DNA of 64,000 nt. It comes from CAVSRC01 sp963743015. Its GTDB lineage: Bacteria > Pseudomonadota > Alphaproteobacteria > Rhizobiales > Kaistiaceae. The position numbers were made by a program, and so were the translations under genes. Numbering within the stretch: the first letter of the stretch is position 1; each line of letters starts with the position of its first letter. The notes under the pieces were generated by a model, which did no database searches, was not told where the DNA came from, and saw only the letters and a program-made list of their open reading frames with translations. Of the stretch, positions 53,297 through 62,794 are shown one piece after another. The stretch spans positions 1 to 64,000 of the forward strand of contig CAVUOD010000008.1 of the NCBI GenBank assembly GCA_963743015.1. The letters are read 5' to 3'.

Positions 53297-55132
53297 TCAG
53301 GATGCGACCCGTAGTCGAGGCATTGGATCCGCTTCCGGTTGCACAGAGTTCGCTCGACTCGGCCCGGGTGGTCTTCGACGCAGCTTGATGGGCTTTGCAC
53401 CGCTTTCGCCTGACCGCGGAGGCTCGGCTATCGGCACCTGTTGAGGCGCGGTCACCTCGGCTTCTGCCTCGAGCCAATGCTCCAGGTCGCGGCCATGCGG
53501 CCTGCCGTGGTCTTCCCATATCTCATAGGCACGCCGACGAATTAGGTCCGTTCGGGCGGTGTCGGTGTCCGCACCATTCGAACGAGCCTGTATTCCAGCT
53601 ACCGGTGCTGGATGAGAAGTCCTCTTGCCGTGATCATGCGACCATGCGCCTTGCATCTCTGTCGCCTGAACCAAGCAGCCAGAATCGCCCAACATTTGCC
53701 GATACAGCTCGACATATTCTCGAGCAGATCGCGTCCAGCTGAAGTCTCGAAACATGCCGGCGATTTGAACGCGACGCCAAGCGGTCTTGTGCCGCAAGAG
53801 ATCTAGCGCCCGCCGTACGCAGAACATCATTTCTTCAGCGCTTGGATCGTTGAACAGGAAGCCGGTCGCCGATCCGTCGATGAGGCTGTACGGTTGCGCA
53901 TCCACTATTGTGTCAACGAGACCCCCGGTACGGCGGGCAACCGGAGGCGTGCCGTAAAGCATCGCGTAAGCCGCCGTCAGGCCACACGGCTCGTATCGGG
54001 CTGGGCTGAGCATCATGTCTGCGCCGGCCACCAGGCGATGCGCCACAGTCTCGTCATAGCCGATGCGCAGACCAACCTTGCCCGGGTAAGCTGTGGCAAG
54101 CTTGCGAAACGCCTCTTCGTACCCACGATCGCCTTCAGCGACCAGGCCGAATTGGATGCCTTCGGCCAGGAGTATCGGCAGAATCTCCAGGACAATTTCA
54201 GGCATCTTCTGCCACGCGAGACGACTCATGAAAGCGATTAGTGGTGTGCTCGCCTGCACGTCGAGCCCCAATTCTTCCTGGACGGCCGCCTTGCACTTCT
54301 TTTTCTTTGACAAATTCACCGCGTGATAATTCTCGTTGAGATGAGGATCGCACGTCGGGTTCCACGAGTTGCAATCAACGCCGTTGAGAATGCCCCGGAC
54401 CGGGAGCTTAAGACGGCGCAATAGATCGTCGAGGCCGCAGCCATATTCAGGCGTCCGGATCTCGGCCGCGTAGGTTGGACTGACCGTCACGATCCGATCG
54501 GCCGACAGGATGCCCGTCCGCAAGAACGAAATCTGATTGTCGCTCGCGGCCGTGGCCAAAGCGCTGCCGTTGGTCGGCATCGGCAGGCGTCGTGTCTCGT
54601 CCGCTCGAAAGATGCCTTGATGCGCCAGATTGTGAATCGCGAGCACGGTCGGCGGGTAAGGACCTGGCCGCAGACGCAACATGCTTGGCAGCAGTGCAGT
54701 TTGCCAGTCGTTTATATGAATCAGATCGGGACACCAGGACATGCCGGTCGAGCGCCCGCCGATCATGGCCCCAATGTAACTGAGCAAGCCAAAACGCAAC
54801 GCGTTGTCGGCAAAATCGCGGCCCTGTTCATCCTGATAGGGATTGCCGTTTCGGGTGTAGAGCGATTCACACTCTACCAACCACACAGGCACTAAACCGC
54901 TTGGCACCGTGCCCTTCCAGATGCGTACGCGACCGAGACCCAGCGGGTCCTCGATTGCCGTGGCCAACCGCAGATTTCCAGCCAGATCCATGGCACCCGG
55001 ATAGCCTGGCATCAGCAGTTGGACGTCGACGCCTTGGTCTCTCAAGCTGGCCGGCAAAGCGGCCGAAACGTCAGCTAGGCCCCCCGCCTTTGCGAGTGGG
55101 AAGACTTCAGACGTGACATAGAGCACCCGCAA
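53297..55132 (-). CDS. glgA: Glycogen synthase GlgA with C-terminal DUF2934 domain
   Basis: Residues 1-480 are a GT5 glycogen synthase: the ADP-glucose motif VFPLAKAGGLADVSAALP at the N-terminus, PTVLAIHNLAHQGIFRADE, ARYEPCGLTAAYAMLYGTPP with the catalytic glutamate, and RTGGLVDTIVD. It transfers glucose from ADP-glucose to glycogen. Residues 528-560 (DLIRRRAYEIWEDHGRPHGR and on) are a DUF2934 motif, otherwise a small stand-alone protein often found next to glycogen genes. Total length 611 against about 480 normally; the tail ends in a basic, Pro-rich stretch. The start is TTG 55132, since homologues begin RVLYVTSE there. No other glg genes are adjacent. Confidence 0.88.
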   Translation of the reverse strand: MRVLYVTSEVFPLAKAGGLADVSAALPASLRDQGVDVQLLMPGYPGAMDLAGNLRLATAIEDPLGLGRVRIWKGTVPSGLVPVWLVECESLYTRNGNPYQDEQGRDFADNALRFGLLSYIGAMIGGRSTGMSWCPDLIHINDWQTALLPSMLRLRPGPYPPTVLAIHNLAHQGIFRADETRRLPMPTNGSALATAASDNQISFLRTGILSADRIVTVSPTYAAEIRTPEYGCGLDDLLRRLKLPVRGILNGVDCNSWNPTCDPHLNENYHAVNLSKKKKCKAAVQEELGLDVQASTPLIAFMSRLAWQKMPEIVLEILPILLAEGIQFGLVAEGDRGYEEAFRKLATAYPGKVGLRIGYDETVAHRLVAGADMMLSPARYEPCGLTAAYAMLYGTPPVARRTGGLVDTIVDAQPYSLIDGSATGFLFNDPSAEEMMFCVRRALDLLRHKTAWRRVQIAGMFRDFSWTRSAREYVELYRQMLGDSGCLVQATEMQGAWSHDHGKRTSHPAPVAGIQARSNGADTDTARTDLIRRRAYEIWEDHGRPHGRDLEHWLEAEAEVTAPQQVPIAEPPRSGESGAKPIKLRRRPPGPSRANSVQPEADPMPRLRVAS

Positions 55133-55745
55133 CGCCTACACCCCCAAGGCCCCTTTGATTTGCGACACGAACCAAGCGGCGAAGTGAACAGCGCGCACGA
55201 ACACGAAGCGGTTGTCGATGACTCCTAGTGACTTCAACCGGCACCCGCGACGCAAAATACTTGATTCGCCTATGGTATAGAATCGTCATTTCACCCACGG
55301 TCCGGCGTCCCGTCGCAACCCCGAAAGAACCTCGACAACGATGTCCGCGCAGCTGGCCGCCGAGCGCGTAGGCCTCAGCGGCCGGCGACAAGTCCGCGCC
55401 TGCCGAGGCCGCCCGAGTCTCTTGAGCCGGGCTGCGGACCGGCCTCACTGCCGCGACAGATCGTCCTAGCCGGCACCGCCCGGCATACTGGAATTATTTT
55501 CTTTCATTCGCGGCTCGAAGGATAGGATTTTCCAGTAATCGTTTCATTTTCAGAATCTTGAATGTGTATTCCGGCCGGATTTCGGGTCTTGATGATGCCG
55601 ACAGCAGATGCAGCGCGATTCTGACGCCGCGGGCATGGCGCCACGGCTGGCGGCGTGCGGCGGTAGCCGTCATATTGTTGCCGTTCGCCGGACTTTGTTT
55701 CCGGCAGCGACTTGAGAATCGATCCGCATTGCGGGAATTTCGGAC
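55133..55745. other. Intergenic region between glgA and the ArsR gene
   Basis: About 610 bases between divergent genes. It must hold the promoters of both glgA and arsR, but I see no certain promoter. The part near 55490-55600 is AT-richer (TTTTCCAGTAATCGTTTCATTTTCAG) split by no clear palindrome, so no operator is called. Confidence 0.4.
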
Positions 55746-56096
55746 ATGCAGATGACAGCGCCGGTTCTGATGGCAGATCGCGACGAGACGATACCGAGGG
55801 ACGGCCTCGAACAGATGCTGGGCAGTGCGCAGCAGGCCAGCGAGTTCCTCAAGGCGATGTCGCACGAGACCCGGCTGGTCATCCTGTGCCTGCTGCTCGA
55901 TGGCCGCAAAAGCGTCGGCGAGCTCGAACAGAAGCTGCACCTGCGCCAGCCCTTCGTGTCGCAGCAGCTCGCCCGGCTGCGCGCCGATACTCTGGTGGAA
56001 GCCCACCGCGACGGAAAGAACGTCTACTATTCGATTGCCCGGCCGGAGGTGGCCGAGATCATCGGTTCGCTCTACCGCGCCTTCTGCAAGCTCTGA
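55746..56096 (+). CDS. ArsR-family transcriptional regulator
   Basis: This 116-residue winged-helix protein has the ArsR plan: LKAMSHETRLVILCLLLDGR (helix 1-2), KSVGELEQKLHLRQPFVSQQ and LARLRADTLVEAHRDGKNVY (recognition helix and wing), then YSIARPEVAEIIGSLYRAF. No cysteine metal-binding motif ELCVCD is present on the recognition helix, so it may sense something other than As or Cd; the single Cys after helix 2 and the C-terminal one could be redox sensors as in BigR/YgaV, which is speculation. It stands 152 bases before glpK on the same strand. Confidence 0.85.
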   Translation: MQMTAPVLMADRDETIPRDGLEQMLGSAQQASEFLKAMSHETRLVILCLLLDGRKSVGELEQKLHLRQPFVSQQLARLRADTLVEAHRDGKNVYYSIARPEVAEIIGSLYRAFCKL

Positions 56097-56248
56097 CGGC
56101 ACGCCTGTTGCCGCTTCGGCTTGCCCACGGGCGGCCCGGCTGAAATTCCCGCTTGCCAAGTCCGCGGTGACCGGTGGAATTTGCCGCCGGTAACACCAGG
56201 GGCTGCACATCAAGCATGGCCCCGGCGACGGGCAGGGGAGGAACAGCC

Positions 56249-57748
56249 ATGGCCAACTACATTCTTGCAATCGACCAGGGCACGACATCGTCGCGTGCCA
56301 TCGTCGTCGACAATCGGCTGCAGATCGTCGGCGTAGCGCAGCAGGAATTCCGCCAGATCTTTCCAAAGCCCGGCTGGGTCGAGCACGATCCCGAGGACAT
56401 CTGGCGGACGGTGGTCGCCACCTGCCGCGCGGCGCTGCGCAAGGCAGGCATCAAGGCGAAGGACGTTGCCGCCATCGGCATCACCAACCAGCGTGAGACG
56501 ACGATCGTCTGGAACCGCAAGACCGGCAAGCCGATCTACAACGCCATCGTATGGCAGGACCGGCGGACCGCGGATCGCTGCACGGCGCTGCGCGAAGCCG
56601 GTGCTGAACCGGCAGTGACCGCCACCAGCGGCCTCATCATCGACCCCTATTTCTCCGGCACCAAGGTCGCCTGGCAGCTCGACCACGTGAAGGGCGCGCG
56701 GGCCAAGGCCGAACGCGGCGAGCTGTGCTTCGGAACCGTCGACACCTTCCTCATCTGGCGGCTGACCGGCGGCCGCATGCACGCGACCGACGCCACCAAC
56801 GCTTCACGCACGCTGATGTACGACATCCACAAGGGCGCGTGGAGCGATTCGCTGCTGGCGCTCCTCGACGTGCCGCGCGCGATCCTGCCAGAGGTGAAGG
56901 ATTGCGCCGACGATTTCGGGGTTACCGACAAGGCGCTCTTCGGCGCCGAGATCCCCATCCTCGGCGTTGCCGGCGACCAGCAGGCGGCAACCGTCGGGCA
57001 TGCCTGCTTCAAGCCGGGCATGCTGAAATCGACCTACGGCACCGGCTGCTTCGCCGTGCTCAACACCGGCAGCGAGGCCGTGCGCTCCAGCAATCGGCTG
57101 CTGACGACCATCGCCTATCAGCTCGACGGCAAGCCTACCTATGCGCTGGAAGGGTCGATCTTCGTCGCCGGTGCGGCGGTGCAATGGCTGCGCGACGGAC
57201 TGAAGATCGTGAAAAAGGCCGCCGAGACGGGAAAACTCGCGGCCAGGTCCGACCCCGAGCAGGCGGTCTATCTGGTGCCGGCCTTTGCCGGTCTCGGCGC
57301 GCCCTATTGGGACGCGGAGGCGCGCGGGGCGATTTACGGCCTCACCCGCGGCACGACCGGCGCCGAGATCGTCCGCGCGACGCTGGAATCGGCCTGCTAC
57401 CAGACGCGCGACCTGTTGGACGCGATGCGCCAGGACTGGCCGCAGGGCCGCGGCGCGCGCACGGTGATCCGGGTCGACGGCGGCATGGTGGCCTCCGACT
57501 GGACCATGCAGTTTCTCGCCGACATGCTGCATGCGCCGGTCGACCGACCGCAGGTGCTGGAGACGACGGCGATGGGCGCGGCCTATCTCGCCGGCTACCG
57601 TGCCGGGCTCTATCCGGCGCCGGCCGCCTTCGCCAAGAGCTGGAAGCTTGACAAGCGCTTTACGCCGAAGATGCGCGAGCCGGTGCGGGCGGCCAAATAT
57701 GCCGGCTGGCAGGATGCGGTGGCGCGCACGCGCAGCCGTCCGGTCTGA
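56249..57748 (+). CDS. glpK: Glycerol kinase
   Basis: This 499-residue FGGY-family kinase converts glycerol to sn-glycerol-3-phosphate with ATP. Diagnostic parts are YILAIDQGTTSSRAIVVDN, GWVEHDPEDIW, IGITNQRETTIVWNRKTGKP, LKSTYGTGCFAVLNTG and the second FGGY signature GARTVIRVDGGMVASDW. GGGGAGGA lies 6 bases before ATG 56249, which is the start; the longer frame from 56174 is not conserved. It is convergent with the next gene by a 12-base gap. Other glp genes are not visible. Confidence 0.95.
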   Translation: MANYILAIDQGTTSSRAIVVDNRLQIVGVAQQEFRQIFPKPGWVEHDPEDIWRTVVATCRAALRKAGIKAKDVAAIGITNQRETTIVWNRKTGKPIYNAIVWQDRRTADRCTALREAGAEPAVTATSGLIIDPYFSGTKVAWQLDHVKGARAKAERGELCFGTVDTFLIWRLTGGRMHATDATNASRTLMYDIHKGAWSDSLLALLDVPRAILPEVKDCADDFGVTDKALFGAEIPILGVAGDQQAATVGHACFKPGMLKSTYGTGCFAVLNTGSEAVRSSNRLLTTIAYQLDGKPTYALEGSIFVAGAAVQWLRDGLKIVKKAAETGKLAARSDPEQAVYLVPAFAGLGAPYWDAEARGAIYGLTRGTTGAEIVRATLESACYQTRDLLDAMRQDWPQGRGARTVIRVDGGMVASDWTMQFLADMLHAPVDRPQVLETTAMGAAYLAGYRAGLYPAPAAFAKSWKLDKRFTPKMREPVRAAKYAGWQDAVARTRSRPV

Positions 57749-57760
57749 ACCAGATCGCCG

Positions 57761-58747
57761 TCAGGCGCGAAGCGGCGGCCCGAGGGCGAGCATGCCGTCG
57801 GTGCCGACCTCGATCGTGTGCGGGTCGCTGATCATGCCGGCATAGGTGCCGTCCGGGCTGTAGCCGATGGTGCCGAGGAACAGCGGGTTGCCGTCGGGGC
57901 CGTCGACGATGCGGCCGGCATAGAGCGAGCCGTGCGCGGCCCCGGAAAGGAATGGCCAGCGGCCGAGCCGCCAGGGCGCGCCGTTGCCGTCGGCGACATA
58001 ATAATGCGTGCCGGAATCCGGGGAGAGACCCTCGGCGGCAAGGCGGGCGCGGCAGGCGGCCGAGGTGCGCCGTGCGGTCGAGCAGAACAGCAGGTAGCGG
58101 CGGCCGTCGTGCAGCCAGAACTCGGGCACCTCGACCTCGCCGAAATCGCCGGCCGGCGTCAAAGGCGGCTCGATGGTCCAGGTGCTGAGATCGTCGGAGT
58201 GCGCGGTGCCGATGACGCCGCGCCCGTCCGCGGCGCCGTCGCGTACGCGCGCGGTGAACCACATGCGGAAGCCGGTGCGGTCGGGATCGGGCGCAACCCA
58301 GGGATCGCGGAACGCGCGGTCGTGCCAGAGCTCGGGCGCATATTCCTCATAGAATCGGGGCTCGAGATCGAGGATCGGGGCGTCGCCGAGCCGCCGCCAG
58401 TCGTAGAGGTCGTCGGAGACGGCGCGGCCGATGCGCTGCTTCCGGCAGCCGTCGGCCTGCGCTGTGCCGGTGTAGAACAGGTGCCAGAGACCCTCGTGGC
58501 GAAGAATCGAGCCGGTCCAGGTGGTGCCGTCGTCCCAGGCCGGGCCGGGCGAAGGGCCGAAGCACGTCCCGATATAGTCCCAGTTGGTCAGATCGGTGGA
58601 AACCGCGTGTCCGACGGTCGCGTGCCAGTGACGCAGTTCCGGATCGCCGAGCGAGCGCGGCGCCTGCAGAAAGAACAGGTGATAGACGCCGTCGTCACGA
58701 GCGATCCAGAAATCCCAGACCCAGTGATCGGCGCGCATGAATGCCAT
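57761..58747 (-). CDS. Glycoside hydrolase of the GH32/GH68-like five-bladed propeller type
   Basis: This 328-residue protein carries the three acidic positions of clan GH-J enzymes: D12 in HWVWDFWIARDDG (nucleophile), the RDP motif at 147-149 (AFRDPWVAPDPDR), and a glutamate in FGEVEVPEFW (E206 or E209). Repeated blades with TDLTNWDYIG and DDLSTWTIEPP patterns support the propeller. No signal peptide is present, so it is cytoplasmic. Related rhizobial proteins are called beta-fructosidase or family 32/43 hydrolase; the actual sugar cannot be told. The gene is single, between glpK and the M20 gene. Confidence 0.7.
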   Translation of the reverse strand: MAFMRADHWVWDFWIARDDGVYHLFFLQAPRSLGDPELRHWHATVGHAVSTDLTNWDYIGTCFGPSPGPAWDDGTTWTGSILRHEGLWHLFYTGTAQADGCRKQRIGRAVSDDLYDWRRLGDAPILDLEPRFYEEYAPELWHDRAFRDPWVAPDPDRTGFRMWFTARVRDGAADGRGVIGTAHSDDLSTWTIEPPLTPAGDFGEVEVPEFWLHDGRRYLLFCSTARRTSAACRARLAAEGLSPDSGTHYYVADGNGAPWRLGRWPFLSGAAHGSLYAGRIVDGPDGNPLFLGTIGYSPDGTYAGMISDPHTIEVGTDGMLALGPPLRA

Positions 58748-58987
58748 TGCTGCCAGTACCCTCTAGCCTTTGACCGTGCTGCCTTGCGACCGACTGAATG
58801 AACCGGCGGCTCCTGCCGGCGGCGCTGCGCGCCATGGCCTCTGCCTCCGGTTCCGCCGCCACTGCCCTACCGTGCTCACCATATGGGCGCGGCTGCGGCT
58901 CCGGTGAAGGCGATTGACAGGGTCGGCGGCAGTGCCGAGGCTCGCCTTGGGCGGCTGAAATCTTGCCGGACGGAACGGAGCGACCAA

Positions 58988-60256
58988 GTGCTGGAGGCAA
59001 TCGGGCGTCAGATCGAGGACCGCCGCGACGATCTGGTGGCGCTCACCTCGGAACTGATCCGCATTCCGACGGTCAATCCGCCGGGTGACGCCTATCGCGA
59101 CTGCTGTGAGGTCATTGCCCGGCGCCTGGCGCCGCTCGGCTTCGCGGCGCAGTTCATCCGCGCCGAGGGTACGCCCGGCGACAGCGACCGCTATCCGCGC
59201 TGGAACGTGATTGCCCGCCGCGAGGGGACGCGGCCGGGGCCTTGCGTCCATTTCAACGGCCATATCGACGTGGTCGAGGCCGGCGCCGGGTGGAGCTTCG
59301 ATCCCTTCGGCGGCGCGGTGCGCGAGGGCCGGGTCTATGGCCGTGGCGCCTGCGACATGAAAGGCGGGCTGGCGAGTGCGATCGTGGCGGTCGAGGCCTT
59401 TCTCGCGCTCTATCCGGACCATCCCGGCGCCATCGAGATTTCCGGCACGGCGGACGAGGAATCGGGCGGCTATGGCGGCGTCGCCTATCTCGCCGACATG
59501 GGACTGATGGCGCAGCCGCGCATCGACCACGTCATCATCCCGGAGCCGCTCAACAAGGACCGCATCTGCCTCGGCCATCGCGGCGTGTGGTGGGCAGAGA
59601 TCGAGACCAAGGGGCGTATCGCCCACGGTTCCATGCCGTTTCTCGGCGACAGCGCCATCCGCCATATGGGCGCCGTGCTCGATGCCTTCGAGGCGGAGCT
59701 CTATCCGGCATTGGCCGCGCGGCGCACTTTGATGCCGGTGGTGCCCGACGGGGCACGCCAGTCGACCATCAACATCAATTCGATCCACGGCGGCATGGGC
59801 GAGGACTTCCCGGGCTTTCCCTCGGCCTGCGTCGCCGATTCCTGCCGCATGGTCATCGACCGGCGCTTCCTGATCGAGGAGGACCTCGCCGAGGTGAAGG
59901 GCGAGGTGCGCGGCATCCTCGACCGGCTCGCCGAACGGCGCGAGAAATTCCGCTACGAGCTGCGCGATCTGTGGGATGTCATCCCGACCATGACCGACCG
60001 CGAGGCGCCGGTGGTGCGCTCGGTCTCGGCGGCGATTGCGGAAGTGCTCGGCCGCGATCCGGACTATGTGGTCTCGCCGGGCACCTACGACCAGAAGCAC
60101 ATTGACCGCATCGGCCGGATCAAGGATTGCATTGCCTACGGGCCCGGAATCCTCGATCTGGCCCACCAGCCCGACGAATATGTCGTCATCGACGACATGG
60201 TGGATTCGGCCAAGATCATGGCGCTGGCCACGCACCGTCTTGTCTACGGTATATAA
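58988..60256 (+). CDS. M20-family peptidase/deacylase (ArgE/DapE type)
   Basis: This 422-residue zinc-dependent amidohydrolase has metal ligands in VHFNGHIDVVEAG (His), GRGACDMKGGLAS (Asp bridge) and GTADEESGGYGG (Glu pair), and a dimerisation domain between about 190 and 310. The family includes acetylornithine deacetylase and succinyl-diaminopimelate desuccinylase; location upstream of a peptide ABC transporter suggests use of imported N-acylated amino acids or peptides. GTG 58988 is preferred over the ATG-like start at 58883 because homology begins there and GGAG lies upstream. Confidence 0.85.
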   Translation: MLEAIGRQIEDRRDDLVALTSELIRIPTVNPPGDAYRDCCEVIARRLAPLGFAAQFIRAEGTPGDSDRYPRWNVIARREGTRPGPCVHFNGHIDVVEAGAGWSFDPFGGAVREGRVYGRGACDMKGGLASAIVAVEAFLALYPDHPGAIEISGTADEESGGYGGVAYLADMGLMAQPRIDHVIIPEPLNKDRICLGHRGVWWAEIETKGRIAHGSMPFLGDSAIRHMGAVLDAFEAELYPALAARRTLMPVVPDGARQSTININSIHGGMGEDFPGFPSACVADSCRMVIDRRFLIEEDLAEVKGEVRGILDRLAERREKFRYELRDLWDVIPTMTDREAPVVRSVSAAIAEVLGRDPDYVVSPGTYDQKHIDRIGRIKDCIAYGPGILDLAHQPDEYVVIDDMVDSAKIMALATHRLVYGI

Positions 60257-60303
60257 CCGCCTGCCGGCCAAGTTCGGCCCGCGGGGACCAAGGAGAACCA
60301 TTC

Positions 60304-61788
60304 ATGAAGGCACTCAGGCTGGCGGCGCTGGCTGTTGTGGTTGCGGCAGGTGTGGCGCCGGGCGCGGCGCTGGCCGCGCGTACCGACATCACGCTGGGCA
60401 TGGTGCTGGAGCCGACCGGGCTCGATCCGACCTCGGGCAACGCCGCGGCGATCGACGAGGTGACCTATGCCAATATCTTCGAAGGCCTCACCCGTATCGA
60501 TGCAAAGGGCGCCGTCGAGCCCGATCTGGCGAAGTCCTGGGACATCTCGGACGACGGCCTGACCTATACCTTCCATCTCCATGACGGCGTGAAATTCCAC
60601 GACGGCACGCCGCTCACCGCCGATGTCGTGAAATTCTCGCTCGACCGCACGACCGCACCCGGCAGCACCAACGGGCAGAAGCAGCTGTTCGCGGCAATCG
60701 ACACGGTCGAGGCGGTCGATCCACTGACGGTCAAGGTCACCCTCAAGCACCCGCAGGGCAACTTCCTCTACAACCTCGCCTGGGGCGACGCGGAGATCGT
60801 GGCGCCGAACAGCGCTGCTACCAACGCCACCCATCCGGTCGGCACCGGCCCGTTCAAGTTCGCCGACTGGATCAAGGGCGACCGCGTCGACCTGGTGAAG
60901 AACCCCGACTACTGGGGCGCGCCGGCCAGGCTCGACAAGGCGACGTTCAAGTTCATTTCCGACCCGACGGCGGCCTTCGCCGCGATGATGGCCGGCGACG
61001 TCGATGCCTTCCCCAACTTTCCGGCGCCGGAGACGCTCGCCCAGTTCAAGTCCGATCCGCGTTTCAAGGTCGTCGTCGGCACGACCGAGGGCGAGACGAT
61101 CCTGGCGATGAACAACGGCAGGAAGCCGTTCAACGACCTCAAGGTCCGCCAGGCGATGTCTTATGCCGTCGACCGCAAGGCGATCATCGACGGCGCCGAA
61201 TTCGGCTACGGCATTCCGATCGGCAGCCACTACTCGCCGGCCGATCCGGGCTATATCGACCTCACCGGCCTCTACCCCTACGATCCGGCCAAGGCGAAGG
61301 CGCTGCTCAAGGAGGCCGGCTATCCCGACGGCTTCAAGGCGACGCTGAAGCTGCCGCCGCCGAGCTATGCCCGCCGCAGCGGCGAGATCATCGCCCAGCA
61401 GCTCAAGGCGGTCGGCGTCGACGTCCAGATCATTCCCGTCGAATGGGCGCAGTGGCTGTCCGACGTGTTCAAGAACAAGGACTACGACCTGACCATCGTC
61501 TCGCACACGGAGCCCGCCGACTACGGCATCTATGCCCGCGACGACTACTATTTCGACTATCACTCGGACGCCTTCAAGAAACTGATGGACGAGCTCAACC
61601 TGGCGACCGATCCGGTCAAGCGCATCGCGCTTCTCGGCGACATCCAGAGGAAGATCGCCGACGACGCGGTCAACGTGTTCCTGTTCGAACTGCCCAAGCT
61701 CGGCGTGTGGAACGCCAAGATCAAAGGGCTGTGGGTGAACGAGCCGATCCAGGAGAACGACCTGACCAAGGTCTACTGGGAGGACTGA
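60304..61788 (+). CDS. Dipeptide/oligopeptide-type ABC transporter, substrate-binding protein
   Basis: This 494-residue periplasmic protein has a signal peptide (KALRLAALAVVVAAGVAPGA, cleavage after ALA) and the SBP_bac_5 domain: VEPDLAKSWDISDDGLTYTF, HLHDGVKFHDGTPLTADVVK, NATHPVGTGPFKFADWIKGD and AMSYAVDRKAIIDGAEFGYG. AAGGAG lies before ATG 60304. It starts 48 bases after the M20 gene and is followed by two permeases and an ATPase, so one operon. The exact substrate (peptide, glutathione, nickel or other) is not evident. Confidence 0.92.
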   Translation: MKALRLAALAVVVAAGVAPGAALAARTDITLGMVLEPTGLDPTSGNAAAIDEVTYANIFEGLTRIDAKGAVEPDLAKSWDISDDGLTYTFHLHDGVKFHDGTPLTADVVKFSLDRTTAPGSTNGQKQLFAAIDTVEAVDPLTVKVTLKHPQGNFLYNLAWGDAEIVAPNSAATNATHPVGTGPFKFADWIKGDRVDLVKNPDYWGAPARLDKATFKFISDPTAAFAAMMAGDVDAFPNFPAPETLAQFKSDPRFKVVVGTTEGETILAMNNGRKPFNDLKVRQAMSYAVDRKAIIDGAEFGYGIPIGSHYSPADPGYIDLTGLYPYDPAKAKALLKEAGYPDGFKATLKLPPPSYARRSGEIIAQQLKAVGVDVQIIPVEWAQWLSDVFKNKDYDLTIVSHTEPADYGIYARDDYYFDYHSDAFKKLMDELNLATDPVKRIALLGDIQRKIADDAVNVFLFELPKLGVWNAKIKGLWVNEPIQENDLTKVYWED

Positions 61789-61843
61789 GGGGCACGGGCA
61801 ACGGCCGGCGGCGCGTCTGCCGGCCCGGGCCCGTGACGAGCGC

Positions 61844-62794
61844 ATGGCATCCTACGTCGCAACGCGGTTCGCCTCCCTGCTCGCAACGCTCGTCGCCGCC
61901 AGCATCGTCATCTTCCTGGTGATGGAAGTGCTGCCGGGCGACCCGGCCTCCTTCATGCTGGGCCTCAACGCCGACCCCGCCACGGTCGCGGCGCTCAGCC
62001 ATCAGCTCGGTCTCGATCAGCCGCTCCTCCAGCGTTACCTGATGTGGGTTGCCGGTTTCGTCCATGGCGATTTCGGCATCAGCTACACCTACCGGGTGCC
62101 GGTGGCGGAGCTGATCGCCCAGCGCCTGTGGGTCAGCCTGCCGCTGGCGCTGATGGCGCTGGCGCTTGCCGTGGTCATCGCCTTTCCGGTCGGCATCATC
62201 GCCGCGACCCGGCGCAACCGGCCGGCCGATCTCGTCATCATGGGGGCGACCCAGCTCGGCATCGCGGTGCCGAACTTCTGGTTCGCCATGCTGCTGGTGC
62301 TGGCCTTCTCCCTCGGTCTGCACTGGTTCTCGGCCGGCGGTTTCCCGGGCTGGAACGCCGGCCTCATCGCCGGGCTGAAGGCGTTGACCCTGCCGGCGAT
62401 CGCGCTGGCGCTGCCGCAGGCGTCGATCCTGGCGCGGGTCATGCGCTCCTCGCTGCTCGACACGCTGCACGAGGAATTCATGCGTACGGCGCGGGCCAAG
62501 GGCCTCACCGGGGCGCAGGCGGTACGCCGCCATGCGGTGCGCAATGCGCTGATCCCGGTGATGACCATCATCGGCCTGCAGTTCTCGTTCCTGCTTGCCG
62601 GTGCCATCATCATCGAGAACGTGTTCTACCTGCCCGGCCTCGGCCGCCTGGTCTTCCAGGCGGTCGGCCAGCGCGACCTGATCGTGGTGAAGAGCGTCGT
62701 CCTGCTGCTCGTCGCCGCCGTGGTCGTCGTCACTTTCGCCGTCGATCTCGCCTATGCGGCGATTGACCCGCGCCTGAGGCGGCACCGGCCATGA
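61844..62794 (+). CDS. ABC transporter permease, DppB type
   Basis: This 316-residue inner-membrane permease has six predicted helices. The N-terminal SIVIFLVMEVLPGDPASFML is typical of DppB/OppB, and the ATPase-contact EAA loop reads EEFMRTARAKGLTGAQAVRR, followed by HAVRNALIPVMTIIGLQFSF. Its stop overlaps the next permease start by 4 bases. It pairs with the DppC-type protein. Confidence 0.93.
   Translation: MASYVATRFASLLATLVAASIVIFLVMEVLPGDPASFMLGLNADPATVAALSHQLGLDQPLLQRYLMWVAGFVHGDFGISYTYRVPVAELIAQRLWVSLPLALMALALAVVIAFPVGIIAATRRNRPADLVIMGATQLGIAVPNFWFAMLLVLAFSLGLHWFSAGGFPGWNAGLIAGLKALTLPAIALALPQASILARVMRSSLLDTLHEEFMRTARAKGLTGAQAVRRHAVRNALIPVMTIIGLQFSFLLAGAIIIENVFYLPGLGRLVFQAVGQRDLIVVKSVVLLLVAAVVVVTFAVDLAYAAIDPRLRRHRP

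Noticed and set aside
55494..56366. 290-codon minus-strand frame over arsR
   Set aside because: Antisense of the ArsR gene and the glpK leader; no domain.
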